DNA of 64,000 nucleotides from Aquamicrobium sp. Its GTDB lineage: Bacteria > Pseudomonadota > Alphaproteobacteria > Rhizobiales > Rhizobiaceae. This document shows positions 1 to 10,659 of this stretch, piece by piece. The notes below the pieces were generated by a model. The model had not been told where the DNA came from. It saw only the letters and a program-made list of their open reading frames with translations, and did not search any database. The first letter of the stretch is position 1. Every line of letters starts with the position of its first letter. Both the position numbers and the translations under genes were made by a program. The stretch lies in NCBI GenBank assembly GCA_019739225.1, contig JAHHDT010000001.1, positions 744,001 to 808,000 of the forward strand, given 5' to 3'.

Positions 1-56
1 ACGGTGATACGCGGCTTGAGTTCGGTAATGTCCGGCTTCTGCAGATTGATGCTCAT
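1..56 (-). CDS. ftsZ: Cell division protein FtsZ, N-terminal fragment
   Basis: Only the first 18 codons are inside the window; they read MSINLQKPDITELKPRIT, the typical rhizobial FtsZ start just before the GTP-binding core. FtsZ is the tubulin-like GTPase that polymerises into the division ring. It lies 66 bp downstream of ftsA on the same strand, the usual end of the dcw cluster. The rest of the protein runs off the left edge. Confidence 0.93.
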   Translation of the reverse strand, partial: MSINLQKPDITELKPRIT

Positions 57-122
57 TTTCCTCGTCCTTTTCGCCTTTCCCGCCGCTTCGCCGCCGCGGC
101 TGCGTGGGGGCTATCCCCGCTG

Positions 123-1436
123 TTAGAAACTATCTTTGAACCACTGACTGACACGATGGAGCCTGCCGCCCGTACCGGTGCCCTTGAAACGCAAGACACC
201 GCCCTTTCCGTACCGGCTCTCGGCCTCCGCGACCTGCGGATAGATCAGCAGGCCTACCGTGGTCGCGAATGCCGGCCCCTTGGCCGCTTCCGGCAGGCCG
301 GTAACGCCCAGCGGGCGCCCCAGCCTTACATTGCGCGCGAGAATGCGCCGCGCCGCCTCGGGCAGGCCCGAAAGCTGGCTGGCACCGCCCGTAAGCACCA
401 CGCGTTTGCCGACCACACCGCCGAAACCGGACTTGTTCAGCCGGTCCCGCACGATCTCGAGGGTCTCCTCGATCCGCGCGCGGATAATCTTGTTCATCAC
501 GGAACGCGGCGCGTGCTGCGGCATCTCGCCATCGTCCGGGCCGATCGGCTGGATCGTCACCATGTCGCGGTCGTCGTCGACCGCCGGCAGAGCCGAACCG
601 TGCATCACCTTCAGCCGCTCGGCATGTTCGCGGCCGGTCGAAAGTCCCCGTGCCAGATCCATTGTGACGTGCCCGCCGCCGATCGGCAGCACCTCGGCAT
701 GAACGAACTTGCCCTCGGCGAAAATCGAGATGGTGGTCGTGCCGCCGCCCATGTCGATGCAGGCGGCGCCCATTTCGGCTTCGTCGTCGACCAGCGCCGA
801 CAGCCCGCTTGCATAGGGCGTGGCGACCAGGCGCTCGACCGACAGATGCGAGCGGTTCACGCACAGTTCCAGATTGCGCAGCGGCGCAGCGTCGGCCGTC
901 AGCACATGCATGTCGACACCCAGCACGTCGCCGATCATGCCGCGCGGATCACGAATCCCGCGCTCGGCGTCCAGCGAGAAGCCGACGGGCAGCGAATGCA
1001 CGACCTCGCGTTCCGCACGCAGCGCCTGCTTGGCGCCTGCGGTCAGCACACGCCGGATGTCGCCCTCGCCCGCTTCATGGCCGCCAAGATTGACCGAGGA
1101 CGAGAAGATCGTGCTCTTCATCCGCCCGGCAGACATGTTCACGAACAGCGACTCGACCGTCAGCCCGGCCATGCGCTCGGCCGCATCCACCGCCAGCCGG
1201 ATCGACTGCTCGGCGCGATCCAGGTCGATGATCGTGCCGGACTTCACACCCTGCGATTTCTGGTGCCCGATGCCGATGACCTTGACCTTGTGAGTGCGAC
1301 CGGGCAGCCGCTCGCTTTCCTCGCAGGGCTTCAGGCGGCCGATGACGCAGCACACCTTGGTGGAGCCGACATCCAGCACGGTCACGATGCCAGAGCGGCC
1401 GGCCGTCGAATCCTTTTGTCCGCCGAGCCAGTTCAT
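123..1436 (-). CDS. ftsA: Cell division protein FtsA
   Basis: Actin-like ATPase of 437 residues that anchors FtsZ filaments to the inner membrane. The phosphate-1 motif LDVGSTK lies at about 21-27, the second actin-family motif IDMGGGTTT at about 227-235, and an adenosine-type motif VVLTGGASQLSG near 347-357. The C-terminus (GGRLHRVSQWFKDSF) is the expected amphipathic membrane-targeting helix. The start codon overlaps the ftsQ stop by four bases (ATGA), indicating translational coupling. Confidence 0.97.
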   Translation of the reverse strand: MNWLGGQKDSTAGRSGIVTVLDVGSTKVCCVIGRLKPCEESERLPGRTHKVKVIGIGHQKSQGVKSGTIIDLDRAEQSIRLAVDAAERMAGLTVESLFVNMSAGRMKSTIFSSSVNLGGHEAGEGDIRRVLTAGAKQALRAEREVVHSLPVGFSLDAERGIRDPRGMIGDVLGVDMHVLTADAAPLRNLELCVNRSHLSVERLVATPYASGLSALVDDEAEMGAACIDMGGGTTTISIFAEGKFVHAEVLPIGGGHVTMDLARGLSTGREHAERLKVMHGSALPAVDDDRDMVTIQPIGPDDGEMPQHAPRSVMNKIIRARIEETLEIVRDRLNKSGFGGVVGKRVVLTGGASQLSGLPEAARRILARNVRLGRPLGVTGLPEAAKGPAFATTVGLLIYPQVAEAESRYGKGGVLRFKGTGTGGRLHRVSQWFKDSF

Positions 1437-2389
1437 ATGCGACGCTCCGCAGGACGGTAGTTTTTGCCAAGGCGCTCCTTGAGCGCCGCTTCCCGCGCCA
1501 CCGCAGCATCCGGCGTCAGCTTGACGACAAGCCGGTCAGCAAAGCGCATGTCGACGGTCTCGATGTCGCGCGAAAGAAGGCCGTAGCGATGGTCGAGCGC
1601 CAGAAGGTCGCGCAACGCCTCGTCCTCGCCGCGCTCGGGCAGCTTGACGGTCATGCCGTTTTCAAGACGCAGATCCCAACGCCGTTCGGAGACGCGCACA
1701 TAGCCGCGTACGCGTCCGGCGAGATCGGGGTATCCGGCCACCTTTGAGACGAATGCCGCGGCAGGCTCCTCAGCCCCGACGCCGACAACGAGCGGCAAAG
1801 CGCGGTGACGTGCACCCGAAAGCGGCGCGATCGTGCTGCCATCGCTTTCGATCAGCGAAAGCCTGCTGCCCTGCTGCCAGATGGCGAAAGGCTCGCGCTC
1901 GACGATCTTCACTTCAAGCGTGGCGGGATAAATCTTGCGAACCGAGGCATCCTCGACCCAGGGCAGGCTGGCGATGCGGTCGCGCGCGTCCTGGACATCA
2001 AACCCGACCAGCGAGGTCCAGCCGTCCAGTCCGACTCTGTCGAAGATATCAATCTCGGAGGTCTCGCGATTGCCGCTCACACGAATCTCGTCGATCGCGA
2101 ATCCGGTTCGCGCCGTGACCGCCTGAACCACGCCCGGCATGTGGCCGCCCAGGACGGCACCGTAGAGTGAAAACGAGCCGATGACGGCGGCTGCAAGCAT
2201 GGTCATGGTGTAGGGCGGCGCCTCGATCTCGCCGGAGACGAAACGCGAGAACGCGCGCGCAGGCTTGCGCAGCCAGCGCGGAAGGACATACCCGCCGGAT
2301 GCAGGCGCAAGCCGCCCGCGCACTCCAGCGATGGCCGTCCTACCGTGTCCTGACGTCAACGCAAACAAGAAGCGTCCTCCACCATCCAA
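1433..2389 (-). CDS. ftsQ: Cell division protein FtsQ
   Basis: Bitopic divisome protein of 318 residues linking cytoplasmic and periplasmic division proteins. It has a basic cytoplasmic N-terminus, one membrane span at about 61-82, a POTRA domain (starting near [19 protein letters not shown], about 97-115) and the FtsQ beta domain behind it. The chosen start overlaps the 3' end of ddlB by 34 bases; a later start is possible but would shorten the basic leader. Its stop overlaps the ftsA start. Confidence 0.93.
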   Translation of the reverse strand: MDGGGRFLFALTSGHGRTAIAGVRGRLAPASGGYVLPRWLRKPARAFSRFVSGEIEAPPYTMTMLAAAVIGSFSLYGAVLGGHMPGVVQAVTARTGFAIDEIRVSGNRETSEIDIFDRVGLDGWTSLVGFDVQDARDRIASLPWVEDASVRKIYPATLEVKIVEREPFAIWQQGSRLSLIESDGSTIAPLSGARHRALPLVVGVGAEEPAAAFVSKVAGYPDLAGRVRGYVRVSERRWDLRLENGMTVKLPERGEDEALRDLLALDHRYGLLSRDIETVDMRFADRLVVKLTPDAAVAREAALKERLGKNYRPAERRI

Positions 2390-3282
2390 CTCAGAAGCTC
2401 ACCAAACCCATGACCCGCCTCAGCGGCAATTTCAGGCACCAACGACGTCGGCGTCATTCCCGGCTGCGTGTTCACTTCCAGCCAGATCAGTTCGCCATTT
2501 TCCGAATGACGGTCGTCGTAACGGAAGTCCGATCGAGAGACGCCACGGCAGCCAATCGCTTGATGTGCCTTCAACGCCAGTGTCTGTATTTTTTGGTAAA
2601 TAATTGGTGAAACTTTTGCGGGGCATTCGTGTTTTGAGCCGCCGGCGACATATTTTGCGTCGTAATCGTAGAAGGTGTGGCCGACGGGTATGATCTCGGT
2701 GACGCCGAGCGCCACATCGCCCATCACCGCGCAGGTCAGCTCGCGTCCGTGAATGTATCGCTCGACCATCACCGTATCGCCGTAGCGCCAGTCCGAAGAG
2801 CCGATCACCTGCGGCGGATGCGACTGATCCTCCTGGACGATGACCACACCGAAGCTGGACCCCTCCTTGACCGGCTTTACGACATAGGGCGGCTTCATCG
2901 GATGCTTGTTGCCGATGTCGAAGCGGTTCATGACCTTGGCCTCGGCCACCGGGATGCCCGCCGCCTTGGCAACCCGCTTCGCCCGTTCCTTGTCCATGGC
3001 AAGAGCAGACGCGAGCACGCCGGAATGGGTGTAGGGAATTTCGAGATATTCGAGGATGCCCTGGATGGTGCCGTCCTCACCGAAAGGACCATGAAGCGCA
3101 TTGAAGACCACGTCTGGCCGAAGTTCAGCCAGAACGCTGGATACATCCCGCGTCACGTCGATGCGGGTAACCTTGTACCCTTCACCTTCGAGCGCATCCG
3201 CGCACGCATTTCCCGACGAAAGCGAAACAGGCCGCTCGGCCGAAAACCCGCCTAACAGAACGGCCACATGCTTTTTTGCCAT
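2356..3282 (-). CDS. ddlB: D-alanine--D-alanine ligase
   Basis: ATP-grasp ligase (308 residues) making the D-Ala-D-Ala dipeptide that MurF attaches to the muramyl tripeptide. The N-terminal [14 protein letters not shown] (11-24) carries the substrate-binding glutamate, LHGPFGEDG (about 63-71) is the family loop, and EVNTQPGMT near the C-terminus carries the metal ligands. The ATG at 3282 was chosen over an upstream in-frame start because it is preceded by AAGAGGGGA and starts the conserved [12 protein letters not shown]. It follows a 225-bp gap after murB, so ddlB-ftsQAZ may have its own promoter. Confidence 0.95.
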   Translation of the reverse strand: MAKKHVAVLLGGFSAERPVSLSSGNACADALEGEGYKVTRIDVTRDVSSVLAELRPDVVFNALHGPFGEDGTIQGILEYLEIPYTHSGVLASALAMDKERAKRVAKAAGIPVAEAKVMNRFDIGNKHPMKPPYVVKPVKEGSSFGVVIVQEDQSHPPQVIGSSDWRYGDTVMVERYIHGRELTCAVMGDVALGVTEIIPVGHTFYDYDAKYVAGGSKHECPAKVSPIIYQKIQTLALKAHQAIGCRGVSRSDFRYDDRHSENGELIWLEVNTQPGMTPTSLVPEIAAEAGHGFGELLSWMVEDASCLR

Positions 3283-3332
3283 GCCCGCAGATCCCCTCTT
3301 GAGCCGGGCCGCATTCGTGTTTCGCCAAGTTT

Positions 3333-3460
3333 GAGTCCGAGTCTTCCGGCGACAAGGGTTCGCCAGCGTCCGCACGCTCGACTCAAATCAGGAAACGATT
3401 CTGACCCCAAGGAATCAGAGGATTGATTCCATGACAAGCCCTTGAGATTCGAAGCGATTC
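3333..3460. promoter_or_regulatory. Cluster of eight GANTC sites upstream of ddlB-ftsQAZ
   Basis: GANTC, the CcrM methylation sequence of alphaproteobacteria, occurs at 3333, 3339, 3380, 3397, 3412, 3425, 3446 and 3456. About one per 256 bp is expected by chance. All lie in the 225-bp gap between murB and ddlB. Two sit in the arms of a 20-bp palindrome (3411-3430; arms GGAATCA/TGATTCC). In Caulobacter, GANTC methylation influences ftsZ expression. A similar role here is inference. Confidence 0.6.
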
Positions 3461-3507
3461 ACTTTTTGAAACAGAACTGCTTCAATGAGGCTGAAAATCA
3501 GCGCGCG

Positions 3508-4473
3508 CTACAGCAATTGCCCGAGGAAAGGCTGCACTTCGCGACCGGGCTTGAAGTCGCCGATGCGCTTGATTTCCCATTCGAGGCGGATGCCTGAATT
3601 TTCGAGCACACGGGCACGCACGGTCTCGCCGAGAAACTCCAAGTCGTAGCCCGTCGCAGAACCTGTGTTGATCATGAAATTGCAGTGCATCGGCGACATC
3701 TGTGCCCCGCCGATCATCAGCCCGCGGCATCCAGCCTTGTCGACTTCCTTCCAGGCCGAGGTGCCTTCCGGGTTCTTGAAGGTGGAACCGCCGGTCTTCT
3801 CGCGAATCGGCTGCACCGTCTCGCGATGGGTCTGCACCGCATCCATCGCCGCTTTGATCGTGTCGCGCTCTTCCGGATAACCCTCGAACTCGGCAGCGAC
3901 GAAGATCAGGTCCGACGCAGCCGACGAATGGCGATAGGCGTAGCCCATGTCCGCGTTGGTGAGTTCGTGCGCCTTGCCCTGCCGGTCGAACGCACGCACT
4001 GAAACGACGCGCTCACGCGTCTCGACGCCATTGGCGCCGGCATTCATGCGCAGCGCGCCGCCGATCGCCCCGGGTATGCCGTGATAGAAATGGAAGCCGC
4101 CCAGTCCGGCTTCGAGAGCCGCCGCAGCCACGCGCTTGTCGGGTGCCGCCGCGCCGGCACGAAGGCGGTTCCCGCCGATGGCCTCGACACTGCCGAACCC
4201 CTTGGCGGAAAGGCGAATCACGACGCCGCGAATCCCCCCTTCACGGACGAGCAGGTTCGAGCCGATGCCGACGACAGTGACGGGAACGTCTTGCGGCAGC
4301 ATCTTGAGGAAGACCGACAGGTCCTCCTCGTCGGCCGGCTGGAACAACAGGTCAGCCGGGCCGCCGGCGCGAAACCAGGTTATCGCATCCATCGGCGCAT
4401 CCGGCGTCAGCCGGCCGCGCACCGCGTCGGCCAGGTCGCTCAGCCGCTCGAGAAGCGCTGCGCCGGTCGTCAT
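3508..4473 (-). CDS. murB: UDP-N-acetylenolpyruvoylglucosamine reductase MurB
   Basis: FAD/NADPH enzyme of 321 residues that reduces enolpyruvyl-UDP-GlcNAc to UDP-MurNAc. FAD-binding signatures are WFRAGGPAD (33-41), [13 protein letters not shown] (68-80) and [18 protein letters not shown] (132-149). GGSTFKNP (228-235) holds the catalytic serine. The ATG at 4473 overlaps the murC stop (ATGA); a longer reading with an upstream start would lie inside murC and is rejected. Confidence 0.96.
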   Translation of the reverse strand: MTTGAALLERLSDLADAVRGRLTPDAPMDAITWFRAGGPADLLFQPADEEDLSVFLKMLPQDVPVTVVGIGSNLLVREGGIRGVVIRLSAKGFGSVEAIGGNRLRAGAAAPDKRVAAAALEAGLGGFHFYHGIPGAIGGALRMNAGANGVETRERVVSVRAFDRQGKAHELTNADMGYAYRHSSAASDLIFVAAEFEGYPEERDTIKAAMDAVQTHRETVQPIREKTGGSTFKNPEGTSAWKEVDKAGCRGLMIGGAQMSPMHCNFMINTGSATGYDLEFLGETVRARVLENSGIRLEWEIKRIGDFKPGREVQPFLGQLL

Positions 4474-5873
4474 GACGCGCCTTCCAGTTCCTTCGGAAGC
4501 GCGTATGCCCACTGCGTGATGTTGCCGGCCCCCAAAAGCACGACGAAATCGCCTTCGCGCGCCAGCTCGCGCACCAGTGGCGCGATCGCCTCGGGGCCGT
4601 CGATATGACGGGCATCGCGATGACCGCCGGCACGAATGCGCGAAACCAGCGCCTCCGAGCTGACACCCTCTATTGCGTCTTCGCCCGCTGCATATACCGG
4701 CGCGAGGAGGACCGTGTCAGCATCGTTGAAGCAGGCTGCGAAATCGTCGAAAAGGTCGCGCAGCCGGGTGAACCGGTGCGGCTGGGCCACCGCGATCACA
4801 CGCCCCTTGCACGCCTCGCGGGCCGCCTTCAGCACCGCCTTGATCTCGACCGGATGGTGCCCGTAGTCGTCAAATATCTCGACGCCGTTCCACGAACCCG
4901 TGCGGGTGAAACGACGCTTGACGCCGCCGAAGGACGACAGGCCGCGCCGGATGTCATCGGCTGACAGTCCGAGCTCGTGTGCAACGGCAATTGCAGCTGT
5001 GGCGTTCGAAACGTTGTGACGGCCGGGCATCGGCAGCCGCAGGCCAGCAATCTCCTCCACCCCGCCCGTCTTGCGGTCGCGGATGGTCACGTCGAACACG
5101 GATGTCGCGCCGTCCATGTGCATGTTGGAAAAACGAATGTCGGCCTGCTTGTTTTCGCCGTAGGTCACGACGCGGCGGTCCTCGATGCGGCTCACCAGCG
5201 ACTGCACCTCGGGATGGTCGATGCACATGACGCCGAAGCCGTAGAACGGCACGTTCTCGACGAAGCTGGCGAACGCCTCGCGCACCTTGTCGAACGAGCC
5301 GTAGTGGTCGAGATGCTCAGGATCGATATTGGTGACAACCGCGATGTCGGCAGGCAGCTTGAGGAAGGTGCCGTCGCTCTCGTCGGCTTCCACCACCATC
5401 CAGTCGCCTCCGCCCATGCGGGCATTGGTGCCGTAGGCGTTGATGATACCGCCATTGACGACGGTCGGATCGAGCCCACCGGCATCGAGCAGCGTCGCCA
5501 CCATGGATGTCGTTGTCGTCTTGCCGTGCGTGCCGCCGATGGCGATCGCATTGCGGAAGCGCATCAGTTCGGCAAGCATCTCCGCGCGCCGCACGATCGG
5601 CAGCAGTTTTTCGCGAGCGGCGACGAGTTCGGGATTGTTCTTCTTCACCGCGGTGGAGACGACCACGACCTCGGCCGCGCCGAGATTTTCCGCCGCATGG
5701 CCGACGAAGCAGGCGATGCCCTTGTCGCGCAGCCGCTGCACATTGGCGCTGTCGGCCTGGTCGGAGCCCTGCACCGAATAGCCGAGATTGTGCAGCACCT
5801 CGGCTATGCCGCTCATGCCGATACCGCCGATGCCAATGAAATGCACGACGCCGATTGTCTGCGGCATCTTCAT
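4470..5873 (-). CDS. murC: UDP-N-acetylmuramate--L-alanine ligase MurC
   Basis: First amino-acid-adding Mur ligase (467 residues), joining L-Ala to UDP-MurNAc with ATP. It has the Rossmann motif GIGGIGMSG at 14-22, the Mur P-loop GTHGKTTTT at 114-122, and the central ATPase and C-terminal domains at full length. It overlaps both murG upstream and murB downstream by four bases. Confidence 0.97.
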   Translation of the reverse strand: MKMPQTIGVVHFIGIGGIGMSGIAEVLHNLGYSVQGSDQADSANVQRLRDKGIACFVGHAAENLGAAEVVVVSTAVKKNNPELVAAREKLLPIVRRAEMLAELMRFRNAIAIGGTHGKTTTTSMVATLLDAGGLDPTVVNGGIINAYGTNARMGGGDWMVVEADESDGTFLKLPADIAVVTNIDPEHLDHYGSFDKVREAFASFVENVPFYGFGVMCIDHPEVQSLVSRIEDRRVVTYGENKQADIRFSNMHMDGATSVFDVTIRDRKTGGVEEIAGLRLPMPGRHNVSNATAAIAVAHELGLSADDIRRGLSSFGGVKRRFTRTGSWNGVEIFDDYGHHPVEIKAVLKAAREACKGRVIAVAQPHRFTRLRDLFDDFAACFNDADTVLLAPVYAAGEDAIEGVSSEALVSRIRAGGHRDARHIDGPEAIAPLVRELAREGDFVVLLGAGNITQWAYALPKELEGAS

Positions 5874-6994
5874 GCCTGCATCCTTCCCTTGAACGCTTCG
5901 ACGGATTCGCCCGAGGCAATAGCCTCTGCAAGGTCTGCAAGCAACCGCGTGGCGTCAGTTCGGCCCACCGACCCCGCGCCGGCAGCCATCGTCGAAAGCT
6001 TTTCCGGATCGCCGAGCAGGCCGGCCAAGTCGCTTGCCAGGCTTGCCGCGTCGATCTCGTTCTGGCGCCGCATCAGCGCACCGCCGGCCTCCACCAGTAT
6101 GCGCGCATTGTGGCCTTGATCGTCATCCAGCGCATGTGGCAGCGGCACGAGAATGGAAGGCCGCCCGAGCACCGACAGTTCCAGCACGGTCGAGGCGCCG
6201 CCGCGCGCCACGACCAGATGCGCGGCAGCCATGTGAGCTGGCAGATCGGCGAAGAACGGCGACACCTCGGCTTCCACGCCGAGCTTCGCATAGGCCTCGC
6301 GCACGCGCGCCTGGTCCTCCGGCCGCGCCTGCTGGACGATGCGCAGGCGGGCTCGTAGCGCCTCGGGCAGCTTCGCCACGGCGTCAGGAACCGTATCGGA
6401 AAAGAAGCGTGCGCCCTGGCTGCCGCCAAAGACAAGCAACCGTATGGGCTGATCTTCCGCTGGCGCCGCGAAAGGCATGCGCGCCGCCTCCAGTACCGCG
6501 GAGCGGACAGGGTTGCCCACAGGCACGATCTTGCCCGCATAAGCCCCCTCGGGTTTCAGGAAACCGCCGGCGATAGCTGTCACGCGACCAGCCAGCGCCT
6601 TGTTTGCCCTGCCCATCACAGCGTTCTGCTCGTGGACGATAGTCGGCAGTCCGCGCCGCGTGGCCGCCCACAGCGGTGGCAGCGTCGGATAGCCGCCAAA
6701 GCCGATCACCGCCTTGGGCGAAATGCGCGCCATGATCCGTCCGGCCTCGCGCGCACCCTGCCAGATGGTCCAGAAGGCCCTGGCGAGCGCAACCGGGTTT
6801 CTGGAGCCGATCGTCGCCGACGGGATGGTATGGATTTCCGTCGCCGGAAACGAACCGGCATAGCGTTCGGCGCGACCGTCGGTGGCCAGATGCACCCCCC
6901 AGCCGCGCGCGATCAACTCATGCGCCAGCGCTTCGGCCGGAAACAGGTGTCCGCCCGTGCCGCCAGCCGACAGCAGAATAACCCCCTTCGCCAT
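5870..6994 (-). CDS. murG: UDP-GlcNAc:lipid I GlcNAc transferase MurG
   Basis: Peripheral membrane GT-B glycosyltransferase (374 residues) that converts lipid I to lipid II. The glycine-rich loop [12 protein letters not shown] is at 9-20, and [11 protein letters not shown] in the C-terminal domain is the UDP-binding G-loop. The gene abuts ftsW directly and overlaps murC, so it belongs to the same transcript. Confidence 0.97.
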   Translation of the reverse strand: MAKGVILLSAGGTGGHLFPAEALAHELIARGWGVHLATDGRAERYAGSFPATEIHTIPSATIGSRNPVALARAFWTIWQGAREAGRIMARISPKAVIGFGGYPTLPPLWAATRRGLPTIVHEQNAVMGRANKALAGRVTAIAGGFLKPEGAYAGKIVPVGNPVRSAVLEAARMPFAAPAEDQPIRLLVFGGSQGARFFSDTVPDAVAKLPEALRARLRIVQQARPEDQARVREAYAKLGVEAEVSPFFADLPAHMAAAHLVVARGGASTVLELSVLGRPSILVPLPHALDDDQGHNARILVEAGGALMRRQNEIDAASLASDLAGLLGDPEKLSTMAAGAGSVGRTDATRLLADLAEAIASGESVEAFKGRMQA

Positions 6995-8149
6995 CTATTC
7001 CGCCGGTTGCACTGTGCGGATCAGTGTGTGCGAACCGATACGCATCCGTTTCTGCGGATCCTTGCGGGTGAGCGCAAGCACCATGCCCATGGAGATCGCC
7101 ACCGCGACGAGCGAAGAGCCGCCGTAGGAGATGAACGGCAGCGTCATGCCCTTGGCCGGAAGAAGCTGCAGGTTGACGCCCATGTTGATGATCGACTGGA
7201 GCCCGAACAGCACGACGAGGCCCGAGACCGCGTAGCGTGAGAACTCGTCACTCTCCTTCATCGAGTGCGACAGGCCGCGCAAAACCACGAAGGCGAAAAG
7301 CCCGGCAATCAGCAAACAGACGATCAGCCCGAATTCCTCGCCTGCGACGGAGAACACGAAGTCGGTATGGCTGTCCGGCAGAATGCGCTTGACGCTGCCC
7401 TCGCCCGGCCCCTGGCCGAGCCAGCCGCCGCGCACCAGCGCCTCGCGTCCCATATCGACCTGGAACGTGTCGCCCTCGCCGGTGACGAAACGGTCGATAC
7501 GCGCGGCCACGTGCGGAAAGGTCGTGTAGGCCGCGACGCCGATACCCATCGCCGCACCGCCCAAAACAGCGATCCAGAACCATGGCATGCCTGCCATGAA
7601 GAACATGACACCCCACGTCGCCAGCACCAGCAGTGATTGCCCGAGGTCGGGTTGCGCCACCAGAAGCGCCAGCACGAGGCCGAGAAGTATTATGGCGAAG
7701 AGATTGCCCGGCACGTCGGGCCGCCTTGCATGCTCGGAGAAGAGCCATGCGCAGATGATGACAAAGCCCGGTTTCATGTATTCGGAGGGCTGCACCGAGA
7801 TGCCCAGGATATGAATCCAGCGTCGCGATCCCTTGATCTCGATGCCAAAGTAGAGCGCAGCAACCATCAGCACCAGCGAGCCGGCCAGCATGACAAGCGC
7901 CAGCCGACGCACCTGTCGCGCGTTGAGGAACGAGACGCCGATCATGATCACGACGGCCGGCAGCATGAACATCATCTGTCGCGTCACGAAATGATAGCTG
8001 TCGAGACCGATCCGCTCGGCCACCGCAGGGCTAGCCGCGAAGGAAAGCACGATACCGAGCCCCATAAGGGTCAGGAACGCGGCGAAGAACCATCGGTCGA
8101 CCGTCCACCACCAGTTCGCGACGGGACCTCTGTCGATACGACTGACCAT
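6995..8149 (-). CDS. ftsW: Peptidoglycan glycosyltransferase FtsW
   Basis: SEDS-family polytopic membrane protein (384 residues, about ten hydrophobic spans) that polymerises lipid II at the septum with FtsI. Recognisable segments are GSRRWIHI, VAQPDLGQSLL and the C-terminal TLPFISYGGSSLV. A charged extracytoplasmic region (ARIDRFVTGEGDTFQVDM) sits between spans as in the family. The ATG shares one base with the murD stop (TGATG). Confidence 0.95.
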   Translation of the reverse strand: MVSRIDRGPVANWWWTVDRWFFAAFLTLMGLGIVLSFAASPAVAERIGLDSYHFVTRQMMFMLPAVVIMIGVSFLNARQVRRLALVMLAGSLVLMVAALYFGIEIKGSRRWIHILGISVQPSEYMKPGFVIICAWLFSEHARRPDVPGNLFAIILLGLVLALLVAQPDLGQSLLVLATWGVMFFMAGMPWFWIAVLGGAAMGIGVAAYTTFPHVAARIDRFVTGEGDTFQVDMGREALVRGGWLGQGPGEGSVKRILPDSHTDFVFSVAGEEFGLIVCLLIAGLFAFVVLRGLSHSMKESDEFSRYAVSGLVVLFGLQSIINMGVNLQLLPAKGMTLPFISYGGSSLVAVAISMGMVLALTRKDPQKRMRIGSHTLIRTVQPAE

Positions 8150-9549
8150 CAGCGTTTCCCTCCAAAAGGCACGATTCCATCGAGCGCGAGCACCGCGTCG
8201 CGGAAGGCATCGCCCCTGATTTCAAAGTTGCGGTATTGATCGAAGCTGGCGCAGGCAGGCGAAAGCAGCACCACAGCCTCGGCGGCCTCGTCACGCGCCG
8301 CATCCTCGGCGGCATGCTGAAGCGCGGCGTCGAGCGTGCCGGATATTTCATAGGGCGCCGCATCACCGAGCGTTGCCGAAAACTGCGGCGCGGCCTCGCC
8401 GATCAGGTAGGCCTTCGCGACACGCGGGAAGAAGGAGCGCAGGCTGTCGATGCCGCCCTCCTTGGGCAGGCCGCCGGCAATCCAGTAGATGCGCTGGAAA
8501 CTCGAAAGCGCCGGGGCCGCCGCGTCGGCATTGGTCGCCTTGGAGTCGTTCACGAAGATGACACGACCGCGGCGGCCGACCTGCTCCATGCGGTGTGCCA
8601 GCCCGGGGAAGCTTTCGAGCCCGGACTGTATTTCACCGAGCTCGAGCCCGACCTTAAGGCATGCGGCGACCGCCGCCAGTGCGTTCTGCGCATTGTGCAG
8701 GCCACGCAGCGAGCCGATGCCTTCGAGGAATCCAATGCGGCTGTATTGCCCGCGCACGGCCTCCATCAGATCGGTCCCGTCGGCGAAATAGCCGTCCGTC
8801 AGCGGCAGGCGCTTGGAGATCCGGATCACCTCCTTGCCCACCCGCTCGAGGCGGTCGGCGATCTGCGCGCAATATGAATCGTCCACGCCGATGATGGCGG
8901 TGTCGCTGCCCGCGACCAGCCGCTCCTTGATCTCGGCATAGCGCTGCATCGTGCCGTGCCGGTCGAGATGGTCGGGCGTCAGGTTGAGCAGGATACCCGC
9001 GCTGGGGTTCAGCGATGGCGCGAGTTCGATCTGGTAGGAAGAGCACTCGACGACGTGAAACCGGTTGCGCGCAGGCGGGTCGAGCGTCATCACCGCGCGA
9101 CCGATATTGCCACCCATCTGGGCGTCACGGCCAGCGGCGGCGAGAATGTGGGCGATCAGCGCGGTGGTCGTCGACTTGCCGTTGGTGCCGGTGACCGCGA
9201 TGAAGGGCGCATCGGGGCAGCACGCGGCACGCTCGCGTGAAAACAGTTCGATGTCTCCGATGATCTCGACACTCGCCCCACGCGCAAGCTCGACGGTCCA
9301 GTGCGGCTTGGGATGCGTCAGCGGCACGCCGGGCGACAGCACGAACGAGGCAAATTCCGACCAGTCCACCTCGCGCAGATCGGCGACTGCTATGCCTTCG
9401 CGCTCCGCACGCGCCACGCTTTCGGGATTGTCGTCCCAAGCGGTGACGGCAGCGCCACCCTCGGCAAGGGCGCGCGCCGTCGCGATCCCCGATCCGCCAA
9501 GACCGAAAAGGGCGACCTTACGTCCGCTGAGTGTAGTGGCCGGAATCAT
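8149..9549 (-). CDS. murD: UDP-N-acetylmuramoyl-L-alanine--D-glutamate ligase MurD
   Basis: Mur ligase of 466 residues adding D-Glu to UDP-MurNAc-L-Ala. GLGGSG at 16-21 is the N-terminal nucleotide fold, GTNGKSTTT at 121-129 is the P-loop, and [10 protein letters not shown] is the conserved C-terminal-domain motif. It lies three bases downstream of mraY and overlaps ftsW by one base. Confidence 0.97.
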   Translation of the reverse strand: MIPATTLSGRKVALFGLGGSGIATARALAEGGAAVTAWDDNPESVARAEREGIAVADLREVDWSEFASFVLSPGVPLTHPKPHWTVELARGASVEIIGDIELFSRERAACCPDAPFIAVTGTNGKSTTTALIAHILAAAGRDAQMGGNIGRAVMTLDPPARNRFHVVECSSYQIELAPSLNPSAGILLNLTPDHLDRHGTMQRYAEIKERLVAGSDTAIIGVDDSYCAQIADRLERVGKEVIRISKRLPLTDGYFADGTDLMEAVRGQYSRIGFLEGIGSLRGLHNAQNALAAVAACLKVGLELGEIQSGLESFPGLAHRMEQVGRRGRVIFVNDSKATNADAAAPALSSFQRIYWIAGGLPKEGGIDSLRSFFPRVAKAYLIGEAAPQFSATLGDAAPYEISGTLDAALQHAAEDAARDEAAEAVVLLSPACASFDQYRNFEIRGDAFRDAVLALDGIVPFGGKR

Positions 9550-9552
9550 CGA

Positions 9553-10635
9553 CTACCTCAGCTTGAGCGTCGACAGGCCGATGAGAGCCAGGATGACGGC
9601 GATGATCCAGAACCGGATAACCACCTGGCTCTCCGTCCAGCCAAGCTTCTCGAAATGATGGTGGATCGGCGCCATCAGGAAGACCCGCTTGCCGGTCAGC
9701 TTGAACCAGGCGACCTGGATGATCACCGACATGATCTCGACGACGAAAAGCCCGCCGATGATGGCCAGAACGATCTCGTGCTTCGCGGCCACGGCAACCG
9801 CGCCGATCAGACCGCCGAGCGCCAGCGAGCCGGTGTCGCCCATGAAGATCGCAGCGGGTGGCGCATTGAACCACAGGAAGCCGAGGCCGGCGCCGATGAC
9901 GGCGCCAAGCACGACTGAAAGCTCACCGGTGCCCGGTGTGAAGTGGATTTGCAGATAATCAGCAAAGACCGCGTTACCCGCAAGGTATGCGATCACACCG
10001 AAAGAGGCGGCCGCGACCATCACCGGCACGATCGCAAGCCCGTCCAGCCCGTCGGTCATGTTGACGGCGTTGCCGGCTCCGACCATCACGAAGGCAGCGA
10101 ACGGTACGAAGAAGATGCCGAGGTGGAGGACGAAGTCCTTGACGAAGGGAAATGTCAACGACGACGAGAACGGCTCTGTACCCGTGCGCATTATGACGTA
10201 TGCTGCGATGCCCGCGATAATGAACTCGATCAGTAGTCTTATCTTGCCGGAAAAGCCCAGATGCGACTGCTTGGTGACCTTCAGATAGTCGTCATAGAAA
10301 CCGATCGCGCCGAACCCCAGCGTCACCAGCATCACGACCCACACGAGCGGGCTCGCGAGATTGCCCCAAAGCAGCACCGAACCGATGATGCCCGTCAGCA
10401 TCATAAGGCCGCCCATCGTCGGCGTTCCGGCCTTCTTGAAATGCGTCTGCGGGCCGTCCGCGCGGATCGGCTGGCCCCTGCCCTGGCGGATGCGCAGCGA
10501 GTTGATGATCGCCGGCCCGAACATGAAGACGATCAGCGCGGACGTGATCAACGCCCCGCCGGTGCGAAAGGTGATGTATCGAAAAACGTTGAAGGCCGAG
10601 AAATGGTCGGCAAGTCCAACGAGCAGCAACAGCAT
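9553..10635 (-). CDS. mraY: Phospho-N-acetylmuramoyl-pentapeptide-transferase MraY
   Basis: Integral membrane enzyme (360 residues, about ten spans) that makes lipid I from UDP-MurNAc-pentapeptide and undecaprenyl phosphate. The active-site motifs are all present: DDYLKV at 115-120, [10 protein letters not shown] in the middle, and the HHHFE segment ([11 protein letters not shown]) near the C-terminus. Its start lies 24 bp after the murF stop. Confidence 0.97.
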   Translation of the reverse strand: MLLLLVGLADHFSAFNVFRYITFRTGGALITSALIVFMFGPAIINSLRIRQGRGQPIRADGPQTHFKKAGTPTMGGLMMLTGIIGSVLLWGNLASPLVWVVMLVTLGFGAIGFYDDYLKVTKQSHLGFSGKIRLLIEFIIAGIAAYVIMRTGTEPFSSSLTFPFVKDFVLHLGIFFVPFAAFVMVGAGNAVNMTDGLDGLAIVPVMVAAASFGVIAYLAGNAVFADYLQIHFTPGTGELSVVLGAVIGAGLGFLWFNAPPAAIFMGDTGSLALGGLIGAVAVAAKHEIVLAIIGGLFVVEIMSVIIQVAWFKLTGKRVFLMAPIHHHFEKLGWTESQVVIRFWIIAVILALIGLSTLKLR

Positions 10636-10659
10636 TGGCGGCGTCCCCCGACGTCTCTC

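Noticed and set aside
156-1460. 434-codon plus-strand open frame over ftsA
   Set aside because: The minus-strand FtsA reading is unmistakable.
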